Shown here: positions 41,703 to 51,800 of the stretch, one piece after another
Position numbering within the stretch: the stretch's first letter is position 1
Layout of the letters: each line of letters begins with the position of its first letter
NCBI GenBank assembly: GCA_947184155.2
Contig: CAMXCT020003768.1
Span: forward strand, 87,405-151,404
Length of the DNA stretch: 64,000 bases
Reading direction: 5' to 3'
Origin: Cladocopium goreaui
Taxonomy: Eukaryota > Sar > Dinophyceae > Suessiales > Symbiodiniaceae
The notes under the pieces: model-generated
The model's database searches: none
The model's input: the letters and a program-made list of their open reading frames with translations, nothing else
Told to the model about the DNA's origin: nothing
Made by a program: the position numbers and the translations under genes

Positions 41703-44011
41703 GATTTACCCATGAAAAATGATGATGTTCCATGATTTACCCATGAAAAATGGTGATGTTCCATGATTTACCCATGAAAAATGGTGATGTTCCATGATTT
41801 ACCCATGAAAAATGGTGATGTTCCATGATTTACCCATGAAAAATGGTGATGTTCCATGATTTACCCATGAAAAATGGTGATGTTCCATGATTTACCCATG
41901 AAAAATGGTGATGTTCCATGATTTACCCATGAAAAATGGTGATGTTCCATGATTTACCCATGAAAAATGGTGATGTTCCATGATTTACCCATGAAAAATG
42001 GTGATGTTCCATGATTTACCCATGAAAAATGGTGATGTTCCATGATTTACCCATGAAAAATGGTGATGTTCCATGATTTACCCATGAAAAATGGTGATGT
42101 TCCATGATTTACCCATGAAAAATGGTGATGTTCCATGATTTACCCATGAAAAATGGTGATGTTCCATGATTTACCCATGAAAAATGGTGATGTTCCATGA
42201 TTTACCCATGAAAAATGGTGATGTTCCATGATTTACCCATGAAAAATGGTGATGTTCCATGATTTACCATGAAAATGGTGATTTTGTGTCAGATTTACCC
42301 ATGAAAAATGGTGATGTTTCATGATTACCTGAAAAATTGGAATGTTTCCATGATTTACCTGAAAACTGGGATGTTCCAGGATTTACCCATGAAAAATGGT
42401 GAGTTCCATGATTTACCCATGAAAAATGGTGATGTTCCATGATTTACCCATGAAAAATGGTGATGTTCCATGATTTACCCATGAAAAATGGTGATGTTCC
42501 ATGATTTACCCATGAAAAATGGTGATGTTCCATGATTTACCCATGAAAAATGGTGATGTTCCATGATTTACCCATGAAAAATGGTGATGTTCCATGATTT
42601 ACCCATGAAAAATGGTGATGTTCCATGATTTACCCATGAAAAATGGTGATGTTCCATGATTTACCCATGAAAAATGGTGATGTTCCGTGATTTACCCATG
42701 AAAAATGGTGATGTTCCATGATTTACCCATGAAAAATGGTGATGTTCCATGATTTACCCATGAAAAATGGTGATGTTCCATGCCCATGAAAAATGGTGAT
42801 GTTCCATGATTTGCCCATGAAAAATGGTGATGTTCCATGATTTGCCCATGAAAAATGGTGATGTTCCATGATTTACCCATGAAAAATGGTGATGTTCCAT
42901 GATTTACCCATGAAAAATGGTGATGTTCCATGATTTACCCATGAAAAATGGTGATGTTCCATGATTTACCCATGAAAAATGGTGATGTTCCATGATTTAC
43001 CCATGAAAAATGGTGATGTTCCATGATTTACCCATGAAAAATGGTGATGTTCCATGATTTACCCATGAAAAATGGTGATGTTCCATGATTTACCCATGAA
43101 AAATGGTGATGTTCCATGATTTACCCATGAAAAATGGTGATGTTCCATGCCCATGAAAAATGGTGATGTTCCATGATTTGCCCATGAAAAATGGTGATGT
43201 TCCATGATTTGCCCATGAAAAATGGTGATGTTCCATGATTTACCCATGAAAAATGGTGATGTTCCATGATTTACCCATGAAAAATGGTGATGTTCCATGA
43301 TTTACCCATGAAAAATGGTGATGTTCCATGATTTACCCATGAAAAATGGTGATGTTCCATGATTTACCCATGAAAAATGGTGATGTTCCATGATTTACCC
43401 ATGAAAAATGGTGATGTTCCATGATTTACCCATGAAAAATGGTGATGTTCCATGATTTACCCATGAAAAATGGTGATGTTCCATGATTTACCCATGAAAA
43501 ATGGTGATGTTCCATGATTTACCCATGAAAAATGGTGATGTTCCATGATTTACCCATGAAAAATGGTGATGTTCCATGATTTACCCATGAAAAATGGTGA
43601 TGTTCCATGATTTACCCATGAAAAATGGTGATGTTCCATGATTTACCCATGAAAAATGGTGATGTTCCATGATTTACCCATGAAAAATGGTGATGTTCCA
43701 TGATTTACCCATGAAAAATGGTGATGTTCCATGATTTACCCATGAAAAATGGTGATGTTCCATGATTTACCCATGAAAAATGGTGATGTTCCATGATTTA
43801 CCCATGAAAAATGGTGATGTTCCATGATTTACCCATGAAAAATGGTGATGTTCCATGATTTACCCATGAAAAATGGTGATGTTCCATGATTTACCCATGA
43901 AAAATGGTGATGTTCCATGATTTACCCATGAAAAATGGTGATGTTCCATGATTTACCCATGAAAAATGGTGATGTTCCATGATTTACCCATGAAAAATGA
44001 TGATTTTCCAT
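41703..44011. repeat. 31-bp satellite, about 75 copies, from an A core
   Basis: Consensus unit GATTTACCCATGAAAAATGG followed by TGATGTTCCAT. The family A core is GATTTACCCATTAAAAATGG followed by TGATTTTCCAT. The first and last units are closest to the parental form. A degraded patch sits at 42262-42400. Minus frames such as MEHHHFSWVNHGTS are repeat artefacts. Confidence 0.97.
42692..43298. repeat. 367-bp higher-order duplication within the 31-bp array
   Basis: A unit lacking five bases (TTCCATGCCCATG) followed by two GATTTG variants occurs at about 42777 and again at about 43144. 367 equals twelve 31-bp units minus the five-base deletion. Confidence 0.85.
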
Positions 44012-44029
44012 GGTTTTTTGTATGTTTAC

Positions 44030-44135
44030 CAGGCCGGGTAAGCCATCATCATCCCGTCCCCACTGAGATCATCGCTGGTGCGCCGAGTGAAACACCCTCG
44101 AGTGGGCAGAAAATGGCGACTGCGGGCGGGGCGTG
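44030..44135 (-). CDS. Exon upstream of the satellite-filled intron
   Basis: Minus frame LPTRGCFTRRTSDDLSGDG then MMMAYPA, ending GGCCTG|GTAAAC. Joined to 41649 it continues CGGMTIQSL in phase. Another minus frame (GVSLGAPAMISVGTG) and a plus frame (EIIAGAPSETPSSGQKM) are also open. Confidence 0.45.
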
Positions 44136-44213
44136 GCAAAACCTATTGATGTGTAAATATCCATTGGTGTACTTACTGTATTATACATCTAGTATTTGAT
44201 GTAGTATTTGTTA

Positions 44214-44255
44214 TAATATATATATATAATATAATAATATATATATATATATATC
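44214..44255. repeat. AT microsatellite
   Basis: ATATATATAATATAATAATA and continuing. Confidence 0.9.
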
Positions 44256-44329
44256 AGCGAAAGAACATGAAAGAACGGTATGTTCATGTTGCCATCACCA
44301 CATATCCTGTCAACTCTGTCAACCTTTAA

Positions 44330-44462
44330 CGCATTCTCGAGGACGCCAGTTGTGTTTTTTCTGCGGCATGTCGCTCCACGCTCCCTTTGGGAGCCAACTG
44401 GGGTGCACAGCCGAGACAACTGCCATCGACCTCTTTGGAAGCTCGAGGATACCCGTAAACGC
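44330..44462 (-). CDS. Exon, unknown protein
   Basis: The preferred minus frame reads GILELPKRSMAVVSAVHPSW then LPKGAWSDMPQKKHNWRPRE. All three minus frames and two plus frames are open over most of it, so the frame is uncertain though the island is clearly unlike its AT-rich surroundings. Confidence 0.4.
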
Positions 44463-44924
44463 CGTAAACCATGAAACATATGAGGATTCGGGGTCTGAAA
44501 AATGGGCAACAAATGGCAACAATCGGAAGATACTGGATATCTGCCGTGTTAAATCACATTCATAGAATGCTTTCCCAAGTGGGGTTGAATCAAGCAAAAC
44601 TTAGCAAAATGAGCTGAGTCCATTCAGAAAGACGGCCATGGATATGTTAATTCTCATGGAATAAAGTTTACATAGTACCCAGATGAGTCTCCAACACCCA
44701 ATCCCACCATGATGAATGGGTGCCTATCCAGACTTTTCTATGGGAGTTTGATAATATATACATACGTACGTGTGTGAAGGTACATGACATTATTCACAAT
44801 TGGGGGTGTAGTATATATAATATTATGTTATATTTGACATACTTGATTTGAGGATTATATAACAGCCTGAAAATGTTGGCTCATTTGGGGATGATTCCCC
44901 TTGCTAACCATCATTCCAGATTGG

Positions 44925-44990
44925 TTAAAAAACAACTTTCGAACGGAGGCAGCGTCTCGTGCTTCGGCTGTCTTCCTATGGCCCCGGGCC
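44925..44990 (-). CDS. Possible exon, basic helix
   Basis: Minus frame ARGHRKTAEARDAASVRK in a GC-rich patch. Borders not resolved. Confidence 0.35.
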
Positions 44991-45353
44991 CGAAAAAAAG
45001 TGTTTGGACGGGTCATGTCATCTTGAAACCGCCCATAGCTACAACAAAACCGCTAAAAAAAAAACACCAAAATCAGGGCAAAACATGGCAAACATCACTT
45101 ATTTGTGGTCCACTTGTGAAAAGTCAAGCCAAACTTAAGCTAGAATTCCCATCAACCTATGATAAAATATGATAAAATGGAAGCTACGATTCCCGTAGAA
45201 AAGCCCTCTATTTCGATGGCCCACTGTTCCATCGTTGGTGTTCCATGACCCATCTCTGGGAACCCGGAGGCCCATCTACAAACTAAGCGAAATGGACATG
45301 CTGAGTTTCGAAAGGCGCACATCTTGCAAGAGTTTTTGGAGATGTCAGGGGGC

Positions 45354-45480
45354 TACAAGGTGGTGCCCCATAGTTAGCTAAGTTGGTGCAAATAACTCCC
45401 ATAACTATGGTTTATGGCAGATATAACTATAGTTAATGGGGTTTATAAACCAACTTATAACTGGGGGGCACCACCTTGTA
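45354..45480. mobile_element. Family F inverted-repeat element
   Basis: TACAAGGTGGTGCCCC mirrors GGGGCACCACCTTGTA. The interior has ATAACTATAGTTAATGGGGT. A decayed copy lies at 62785-62899. Confidence 0.9.
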
Positions 45481-45734
45481 TGAACCATTGTTTCCATTGA
45501 CACCGGAGTGGTACACGTTGGTCTGTCAATGAGTGGTCCAAAAAGCTGATGAATTACAATTCAAACACATCGAAATTCACAAATGCTACGAATCAAGCCT
45601 ATCAAGCAAAGCTTTATGAAATATTCATGAAATCATTGAACAAACAAGTCTTCCATTCTTCCCCATCAATCAACACGTTCGACATCTAAATCCTCTCGAC
45701 ACATTCGACACGGTCGCAGATTTTGGCTGTTCAC

Positions 45735-45795
45735 CTGCGCCAGGGCAAAATGGATCTGCGCTCCTCCGGCCAGGTGCAAGCAGAGGTGATCATCG
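45735..45795 (-). CDS. Exon, unknown protein
   Basis: Donor GCGCAG|GTGAAC preceded by DHLCLHLAGGAQIHFALAQ. The acceptor is not visible; the left limit is approximate. Confidence 0.5.
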
Positions 45796-46242
45796 AATCT
45801 TCATCGGATCCACAATCGTTATCAGCATGGATTATTGATCTGAATACATAATTCATATATACTACATAGAAATCTCATCAAATATCCGGGTTCTTTTCAG
45901 TTGGATCATGAAAAATCATTCCGCAACATTCCTGGGATTGTCAAAGCCGACTCTAGCTGCTATGGTTGGTTCGCTGGCGTTTTTGTTGAGCCTGCCACAG
46001 CAATCTCTAGCCAACCCAATAAACCCCTGGCTTGTTGCATTGAGAAAATGATATAATTTAATACACATTAATTAGTACACCATATTACATGTTTGATTTC
46101 TTTGACTAGCCCAAAAAATAATCATCAACAGGAACTAACAGCCTCATCCAGACCCCGGAGGTCCCAGGGAGGCGTCTTTCCATAGATCAACCACCTCACA
46201 CCAGGACGGGACGGGTGAAAATTTGCGCCTTTATTTACCATC

Positions 46243-46308
46243 CCCCCAGCATAGACAGTTTCAAGGCCTATCCGAATCTACTGGCTTTGAAACTGTCTAT
46301 GCTGGGGG
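46243..46308. repeat. Perfect hairpin, 22-bp arms
   Basis: CCCCCAGCATAGACAGTTTC (46243 on) and its inverse ending 46308 are identical over 22 bp with a 22-base loop. Confidence 0.9.
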
Positions 46309-46366
46309 CATCCAATTGGATGATTACCAGTCATAGTCTGTCATTACCCATCTATGAAAGCATTGC

Positions 46367-46455
46367 GAATCATCCAACTTTGGCAATGACTTGACGCTTC
46401 CTAGGCGATGGTAATCATCCAAGGACAAGATCGGCTGGATGACACTGCCCAAGTC
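46367..46455 (-). CDS. Exon, unknown protein
   Basis: CCTATAG|GACTTG acceptor (46457/46456) opens DLGSVIQPILSLDDYHRLGS then VKSLPKLDDSQC. A different minus frame (RFSMRRDGIESAVASPYRTW) runs through the same DNA from the A element at 46523, so the border may instead be read through. Confidence 0.5.
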
Positions 46456-46522
46456 CTATAGGGTGAAGCCACTGCTGATTCTATTCCATCGCGTCTCATG
46501 GAAAATCTCAATTTTGGTTGGT

Positions 46523-46628
46523 TACCCTCGGGTAATTTGTTACATAGCTATTGAAAATGACCATTTATAGTGGATTTACCCATTAAAAATGGTGATTTTC
46601 CGTAGTTATGTTAGTTTACCAAAGGGTA
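46523..46628. mobile_element. Family A inverted-repeat element
   Basis: TACCCTCGGGTAATTTG at the left and TTAGTTTACCAAAGGGTA at the right. Both terminal splice dinucleotide contexts are altered (CCCG for CCAG on minus), so this copy may not splice exactly. Confidence 0.85.
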
Positions 46629-46994
46629 AGTCACTATCTATTCAAACCGTTTGATCCAAGCTGAAGCATTTCAAAAACATTGGGTTCCAGCACTAGCCAC
46701 CACATCTACTGTTCATCTCTGTCACCTTGGGTTTTACGATTTAAAGGAACATACAAATCACTGCAACAGCGACCAGGCACCAGTTTCCTTCAAATCCACT
46801 ATTTTCTTTTCAACTCCAAACAAACAAACAAACAAATCACCAGAAAACATAATTTTCCTTCAAACCTCTTAATTTTCTCAACTCCAAACAATCACAAAAT
46901 ATCACAAATCACCTCAACACACGCAATGTTTATCTTCACATCTCAATCAACCTAAAGAAACCTCCAGATGTTTTTCAAGACCCCAACACCTCAG

Positions 46995-47146
46995 CCCATG
47001 GTGCCCCACGCTGCACACCTTAAGAAGGATGGCCTATATGCCTTGCCCCGGGCTCGTCGGCCGCGCGGCACCGTGGCACGACCGAAGCCGAAAGGGTCGT
47101 CAGCCTCAAGGTCCTCGCTCAGCGCGGCATCCGCTCCGCCGCCGAG
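46995..47146. CDS. GC-rich exon, strand unclear
   Basis: On plus the donor GCCGAG|GTAACT is excellent and one frame reads TEAERVVSLKVLAQRGIRSA. On minus the frame SYLGGGADAALSEDLEADDP then FGFGRATVPRGRRARGK is open for over 60 codons. Third-position GC favours plus slightly. One of the most GC-rich islands in the window. Confidence 0.45.
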
Positions 47147-47569
47147 GTAACTTTCAGCGCTGCGGGGCCTGTCGTTTGACCATCTGGGGAGTGTCCTTAA
47201 CTGGGGGATCCTCAATAGCTGGATTGTTTATAATGGAAAATCCGATGAAAATGGATGATTTAGGGGTAGCCCCTTTTTGGGAAACCCATGGAAACCCCCA
47301 TTTATGAAACATAGAATCTCTCAAGATTAATGGCAATCTATAGTCTAGTATATACAAGTACCAGTAGTACCACACAAGGCGGTGGCAGAAATCTCAAAGA
47401 TAGGAAACCTATAGTAGAGGCTTGTTGTTGTGACACATGGGTGCCAGAGCGAACCCACTGACGGATCGACAATTGGTTGGAGTGTCGATGTTGGACTGCA
47501 TGGCAAACAGGGTGTCTGCCTTGCTATTTCTCCATCTGTCATGTTGATCTGCTTGATCAATTCACATGT

Positions 47570-47765
47570 ACATCCATCGTTCTTTTTGTTTATCTGTTTA
47601 TCTGACGATCTATCTGTCTATCCACCTGTCTTGCCTATCTACCTTTCCATCTACCTATCTACCTATTTATCTAGCTGTCCATCTGTCTTTCTACCTATTT
47701 ATCTGCCTATCTATCTCTGTATCCGTTTGTCTGTCTACCTATCTATCTGCCTATCTATCTAATTT
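47570..47765. repeat. CTAT/CTGT tetranucleotide repeat
   Basis: Four-base units TCTA, TCTG and TACC over nearly 200 bp. Confidence 0.9.
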
Positions 47766-48065
47766 GTCGAGTTTTTCTTTATTTCGTTCGTTCGTTCTTT
47801 CTTTAGTTCTTTTCTTTTCTTTTATTTTCCTTTCTTTTCCGTTCTTTTCCTTTATTTTCCTTTCCTTTCTTTCTTCTTTCTGTTTTTTCTTTTCTTTTCT
47901 TTGTTTTCTGTTATTTTTTGTGTGTTCTTTTTTTGTATTTCTTTTATTTTATTGTTTTTTTATTTTTTCTTTTCTTTGTTCTGTTCATGGTTCTTTGTTC
48001 ATCTTCTTGCTTTGTTCTTTGTTCTTTGTTCTTGTCTTGTTTTTTCTTGTTCCGTCCTTGTTAAT
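47766..48065. repeat. Pyrimidine tract, TTTTC-rich
   Basis: About 300 bp dominated by T with C, units like TTTTCTTT and TTGTTC. Phe/Leu-rich open frames are composition artefacts. Confidence 0.9.
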
Positions 48066-48117
48066 GTATTTCCCCACCTGCCAGGTGAGGGTTGTTAGAT
48101 TTTATGTCAGTTGCCTC

Positions 48118-48238
48118 CTCCTGCCTCCTCCTCCTCCTCCTCTCCTCCTCGTCCTCCTCGTCCTCCTTGTCATCCTTGTCGTCCTTGTCGTCCTCGTCGT
48201 CCTCGTCGTCCTCGTCGTCCTCGTCGTCCTCGTCCAAC
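48118..48238. repeat. CCT then CGTCCT trinucleotide repeats
   Basis: CTCCTC runs followed by CGTCCTCGTCCT. Confidence 0.95.
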
Positions 48239-48256
48239 TGCGACCCGCGATCCACA

Positions 48257-48480
48257 GTGTTCTCTGCCGGACCTCAAACACGACCATCCACGCCCAGTGT
48301 TCCCTGCCGGACCTCAACCACGACCAGCCACGCCCAGTGTTCCCTGCTGGACCTCAACCACGACCAGCCACGCCCAGTGTTCCCTGCCGGACCTCATCTG
48401 CGAGTATCCATGCCAAGTGTTCCCTGCCGGACCTCAACCGCGGGTATCCATGCCAAGTGTTCCCTGCCGGACCTCATGCA
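48257..48480. repeat. 40-bp tandem repeat, six copies
   Basis: TCCCTGCCGGACCTCAACCA begins copies at about 48261, 48301, 48341, 48381, 48421 and 48461. The last two have CGGGTATCCATGCCAAG in place of CGACCAGCCACGCCCAG. Confidence 0.95.
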
Positions 48481-48485
48481 GGAAG

Positions 48486-48965
48486 ATATGGGACAAAGAA
48501 TGTGCAGAAGAAAGTTAGAAAGAATGTCAGAAAGAATGTCAGAAGATATGCCAGAAGATATGCCAGAGAGAATGCCAAATAGAATGCCAGATAGAATGCC
48601 AGATAGAATGCCAGAAGATATGTCAGAATATATTCCAGAAGATATGCCAGATAGAATGCCAGATAGAATGCCAGAAGATATGTCAGAATATATGCCAGAA
48701 GATATGCCAGATAGAATGCCAGATAGAATGCCAGAAGATATGTCAGATAGAATGCCAGAAGATATGCCAGATAGAATGCCAGAAGATTTGCCAGATAGAA
48801 TGCCAGAAGAAATGCCAGAAGATATGCCAGATAGAATGCCAAATAGAATGTCAGAAGATATGTCAGATAGAATGCCAGAAGATATGCCAGAAGATATGCC
48901 AGATAGAATGCCAAATAGAATGTCAGAAGATATGTCAGATAGAATGCCAGAAGATTTGCCAGTAA
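48486..48965. repeat. 12/15/24-bp repeat encoding Met-Pro-Glu-Asp if read on plus
   Basis: Units ATGCCAGAAGAT and ATGCCAGATAGA alternate for 480 bp. All units are multiples of three, so the plus frame DRMPEDMPDRMPED is long, but start and flanks are simple repeats and there is no splice context. Confidence 0.9.
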
Positions 48966-49019
48966 GAAAATGTATAAATGTCATGGTGGGGATCACACGA
49001 AGTAAAGTAATTTTTATGT

Positions 49020-49284
49020 TTTTTGTGTTTCTTTTTTCTTTCCTTTCTCTTTGTTGTTCTTTACCTTTTTCTTTTCTTGTTCTTTTTCTGTTCCTGTTTT
49101 TTTCCTTTTTCTGTTCATTTATTTTCTTTTGTCTTTTCTTTCACCTTCTTTTTCTTTTCGTTTCGTTTTGGTTTGTTCCCTTCGTTCATTCTTTCTTTCT
49201 TCCTTTCTTCTATCTATCTATCGATCTATCTATCTAGCTATCTATCTATCTATCGATCTATCTAGCTAGCTATCTATTTATCTA

Positions 49285-49317
<33 letters not shown>

Positions 49318-49318
49318 T
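49020..49318. repeat. Pyrimidine tract then CTAT repeat
   Basis: TTTTCTTT-type tract (49020-49202) followed by CTAT/CTGT units (49203-49318): the same two repeat kinds as on the other side of the core, in opposite order. Confidence 0.9.
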
Positions 49319-49324
49319 ACCTCT

Positions 49325-49560
49325 CAACTTCCAAAAGTGGTCCGCACCCGGCAGCTTTTAACACTTTTGACTTGAAAATGTGCTTCGCGCTACAGCTGCG
49401 TGCACTTTTTCAACAAGTCAACTTCCAAAAGTGCTCCGAGCATAAGATGTTTTTGGCATTTTGATTTCCTCATCTGCTTCGCGCCACAGCCACGTGCCCT
49501 TTTTCAACAAGTCAACTTCCAAAAGTGCTCCGAACATGAGGTGCTTTTGGCATTTTTAGC
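49325..49560. repeat. 92-bp tandem repeat, about 2.5 copies
   Basis: CAACTTCCAAAAGTG recurs at about 49327, 49420 and 49512; full copies share TTTTTCAACAAGTCAACTTC and CTTCGCGCCACAGC. Confidence 0.9.
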
Positions 49561-50012
49561 GAGCCTACTTTTCGGAGCCACAAAGCATTGGCAAAACAAA
49601 GTGGTTCGAACCTTTTCTATCTTTTCGCACATTTTGATCTTCGTTCTACTGACTCTCTCTTCTCTGATTTTTCCCTTCTAATTATTTCTCTTCTCTGACT
49701 CTTCCCACCACTGTTGCTGCATCTGTCCATAAGTCGGAAGTTTGACTTCTAAACTTCCTTCAATAAATAGAAATTAATGGATTCATAGTTTTTGATGATG
49801 TTCATGATGTATAGCCATACTGTTTAAGGTTTTTCTGACTGATCATATTCCTTCGAAGCAGGCACACAGAACATTGAAGCAAAAAAACATCGTATTTTTC
49901 GCATGCAACAATGCGACAAACTTTCTTGCCGGGTACACACGCTGCTAGCAACTGACAATGCTTAAAAACACAGCTGGTGATGCTGTGCATATCAAACCAC
50001 TCAAACCGATGG

Positions 50013-51800
50013 CTACAGATATCTGAACTCGTCCTTGACTGCAGTGCTCACGCCGCCATTCTCCGGATCGCCCCAAGTCACAACACGTCCATCTGCTAAA
50101 ACAGCAGCGAAAGCGCAGCGGGTAGCATGGATTTGCCGAACGTGCCTCAGCTGATCCTCGACTCTGGTGCTGTCGCCGCCATACCCAGCATCGCCCCATG
50201 TCACAACGCTGCCATCCGCCAAAATTACAGCAAAGGCTCTCTGTGTGGCATAAATGTGCTGAACATTCCTGAGCTGGTCCCTGACTCTGGCGGAGTTTGA
50301 TATAGGCTGAGCCCTGGCTCTGGCGGGGCTTCGTCTCTGCTGAGCCCTGACTCTGGCAGGGCTTAAAGCCCTGGATCTAATAGGCATCGCGCCCAAAGCA
50401 CTGACTCGAACAGGGTTCGGCATAGGCACGACTCCAACACCGTGCACCGCGCGTAAAGCCCCGACTCTCGCGGGGTTCGGCGCCAAGGGACGCTGGGCTA
50501 CTGCAGGTTGCGTAGCAGACTCGCCAAGGCTGCCTCTGACGGTGTCACCACCACAGATAGGATTGCCCCAGGTCACAACACTGCCATCTGCCAAAATTGC
50601 AGCAAAGGCACTCATTGTTGCACAAATCTGCTGAACATTTCTGAGTTGGCTCCTGACCGCAGTGCTGTCGCCACCATTGTCTCCATGGCCCCACGTCACA
50701 ACACTGCCATCTGCCAAGATGGCAGCAAAGGCTCTGTCTGTGGCATGAATGTTCTGAACATCCCTGAGATCATCCGCGACTGCGGTGCTGTCACCGCCAT
50801 CTTGCGGACTGCCCCATGTCACAAGGCTTCCATCTGCCAAAATTGCAGCAAAAGCGTACTGTGCGGCATGGATCTGCTGAACATTCCTGAGCTGATCCGC
50901 GACTCTGGTGCTGTCGCCGCCATACCCAGCATCGCCCCACGTCACAACGTTGCCATCCGCCAAAACCGCAGCGAAAGCACAACGCGTGGCATGAATATTC
51001 CGAACATTCCTGAGCTGGTCCCTGACCCTGGTGCTGTCTCCGCCATAGTCAGGATCGCCCCAAGTCACAACGCTGCCATCTGCCAAAATTGCAGCGAAGG
51101 CGTAGAATGTGGAATGAATATTCCGAACATCCCTGAGCTGATCTTTGACCCTGGTGCTGCTGCCACCATAGCCAGGATTGCCCCACGTCACAACGCTGCC
51201 ATCTGCCAAGACAGCAGCAAAAGCCTCGGATGTCGCATGAATCTGCTGAACATCTTTGAGCTGATCCCTGACTCTGGTGCTGTCACCGCCATAGCCAGGA
51301 AATCCCCACGTCACAACGCTACCATCTGCCAAAATTGCAGCAAAAGCCTTCTTTGTGCCTTGAATTAGCTGCACATTTCTGAGCTGATCTTGGACCGCTG
51401 CTGTGTGACCTCCCTGTTCTCCTTTGCCCCATGCGACAATCCTGGCCCCTCCGGGGCACCACAAAGCCACAGCACCATCGGTTGCAGCTACTTTGGGCTG
51501 CTGTGCAATAGCAGTAACGCTGTCTCCACTTTGAAGCCCGGAACTTTGAAGAGATTCTGCTGGATCCAAGAGACGACCATCGAGAGCAACAAGCCTCAGG
51601 AAAGCTTGCCGCAACGACAGCTGGGCCGCCAATTTCAAATCCAAAACGCTGCCATCCACTGGAAGCGATAGCGATGCACAGCGGCCGCTGGGCAACGACA
51701 CATTCAGCTGCAGTGTGTTGACCGACTCCTCAGTATCACTTCCTGACAGCACCACAACCTCCACAACATCATCGGTCAATCTGCGCCTTTTCCTTGCCAT
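50013..51800 (-). CDS. Ubiquitin-like plus RCC1-like repeat protein, 595 residues
   Basis: ATG at 51800 in a strong context (GCGCCATGGCA); the frame opens 11 codons further up but without ATG. A basic start (ARKRRRLTDD) is followed by a ubiquitin-like fold at about residues 28-100: LQLNVSLPSG, then LRLVALDGRLLDP, then LQSSGLQSGDSV. Repeats of exactly 41 residues follow (about 119-420): seven full units with AFAAILADGSVVTWG and GGDSTRVRDQLRNVQQIHAT, after one degenerate unit. An 85-residue Arg/Ala/Pro linker (420-505) interrupts them, then two more units to the C terminus. The repeats match the RCC1/HERC propeller pattern and ten units could make one or more blades of a beta-propeller. Such proteins bind partners; no HECT domain is present, so ligase activity is not suggested. 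No intron. An antisense ORF of 286 residues is a shadow. Confidence 0.93.
   Translation of the reverse strand: MARKRRRLTDDVVEVVVLSGSDTEESVNTLQLNVSLPSGRCASLSLPVDGSVLDLKLAAQLSLRQAFLRLVALDGRLLDPAESLQSSGLQSGDSVTAIAQQPKVAATDGAVALWCPGGARIVAWGKGEQGGHTAAVQDQLRNVQLIQGTKKAFAAILADGSVVTWGFPGYGGDSTRVRDQLKDVQQIHATSEAFAAVLADGSVVTWGNPGYGGSSTRVKDQLRDVRNIHSTFYAFAAILADGSVVTWGDPDYGGDSTRVRDQLRNVRNIHATRCAFAAVLADGNVVTWGDAGYGGDSTRVADQLRNVQQIHAAQYAFAAILADGSLVTWGSPQDGGDSTAVADDLRDVQNIHATDRAFAAILADGSVVTWGHGDNGGDSTAVRSQLRNVQQICATMSAFAAILADGSVVTWGNPICGGDTVRGSLGESATQPAVAQRPLAPNPARVGALRAVHGVGVVPMPNPVRVSALGAMPIRSRALSPARVRAQQRRSPARARAQPISNSARVRDQLRNVQHIYATQRAFAVILADGSVVTWGDAGYGGDSTRVEDQLRHVRQIHATRCAFAAVLADGRVVTWGDPENGGVSTAVKDEFRYL

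Larger units (their letters stand above)
41650..44029. mobile_element. Family A element expanded to 2.38 kb, likely one intron
   Basis: Left terminus ACTTGGTAAACCAACAT and right terminus TTTTTGTATGTTTACCAGG are family A ends; the right one matches the subtype at 11790-11893. Everything between is the 31-bp tandem array apart from about 50 bp at the left. On minus the borders are CGGCCTG|GTAAAC and TTTACCAAG|TGG. Confidence 0.65.

Noticed and set aside
42692-43298. Two identical 79-codon frames (MEHHHFSW)
   Set aside because: They are minus translations of the 31-bp repeat and identical because of a block duplication.
41703-44011. CRISPR-like regular array
   Set aside because: The units are directly adjacent with no unique spacers, and the setting is eukaryotic. 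It is a satellite.
47566-49237. Open frames of 338 and 381 codons on plus, and 200 on minus
   Set aside because: They run through tetranucleotide, pyrimidine, trinucleotide and 40-bp repeats; no unique coding core or splice context.
50508-51368. 286-codon plus-strand ORF
   Set aside because: Antisense shadow of the 123-bp RCC1-like repeats.
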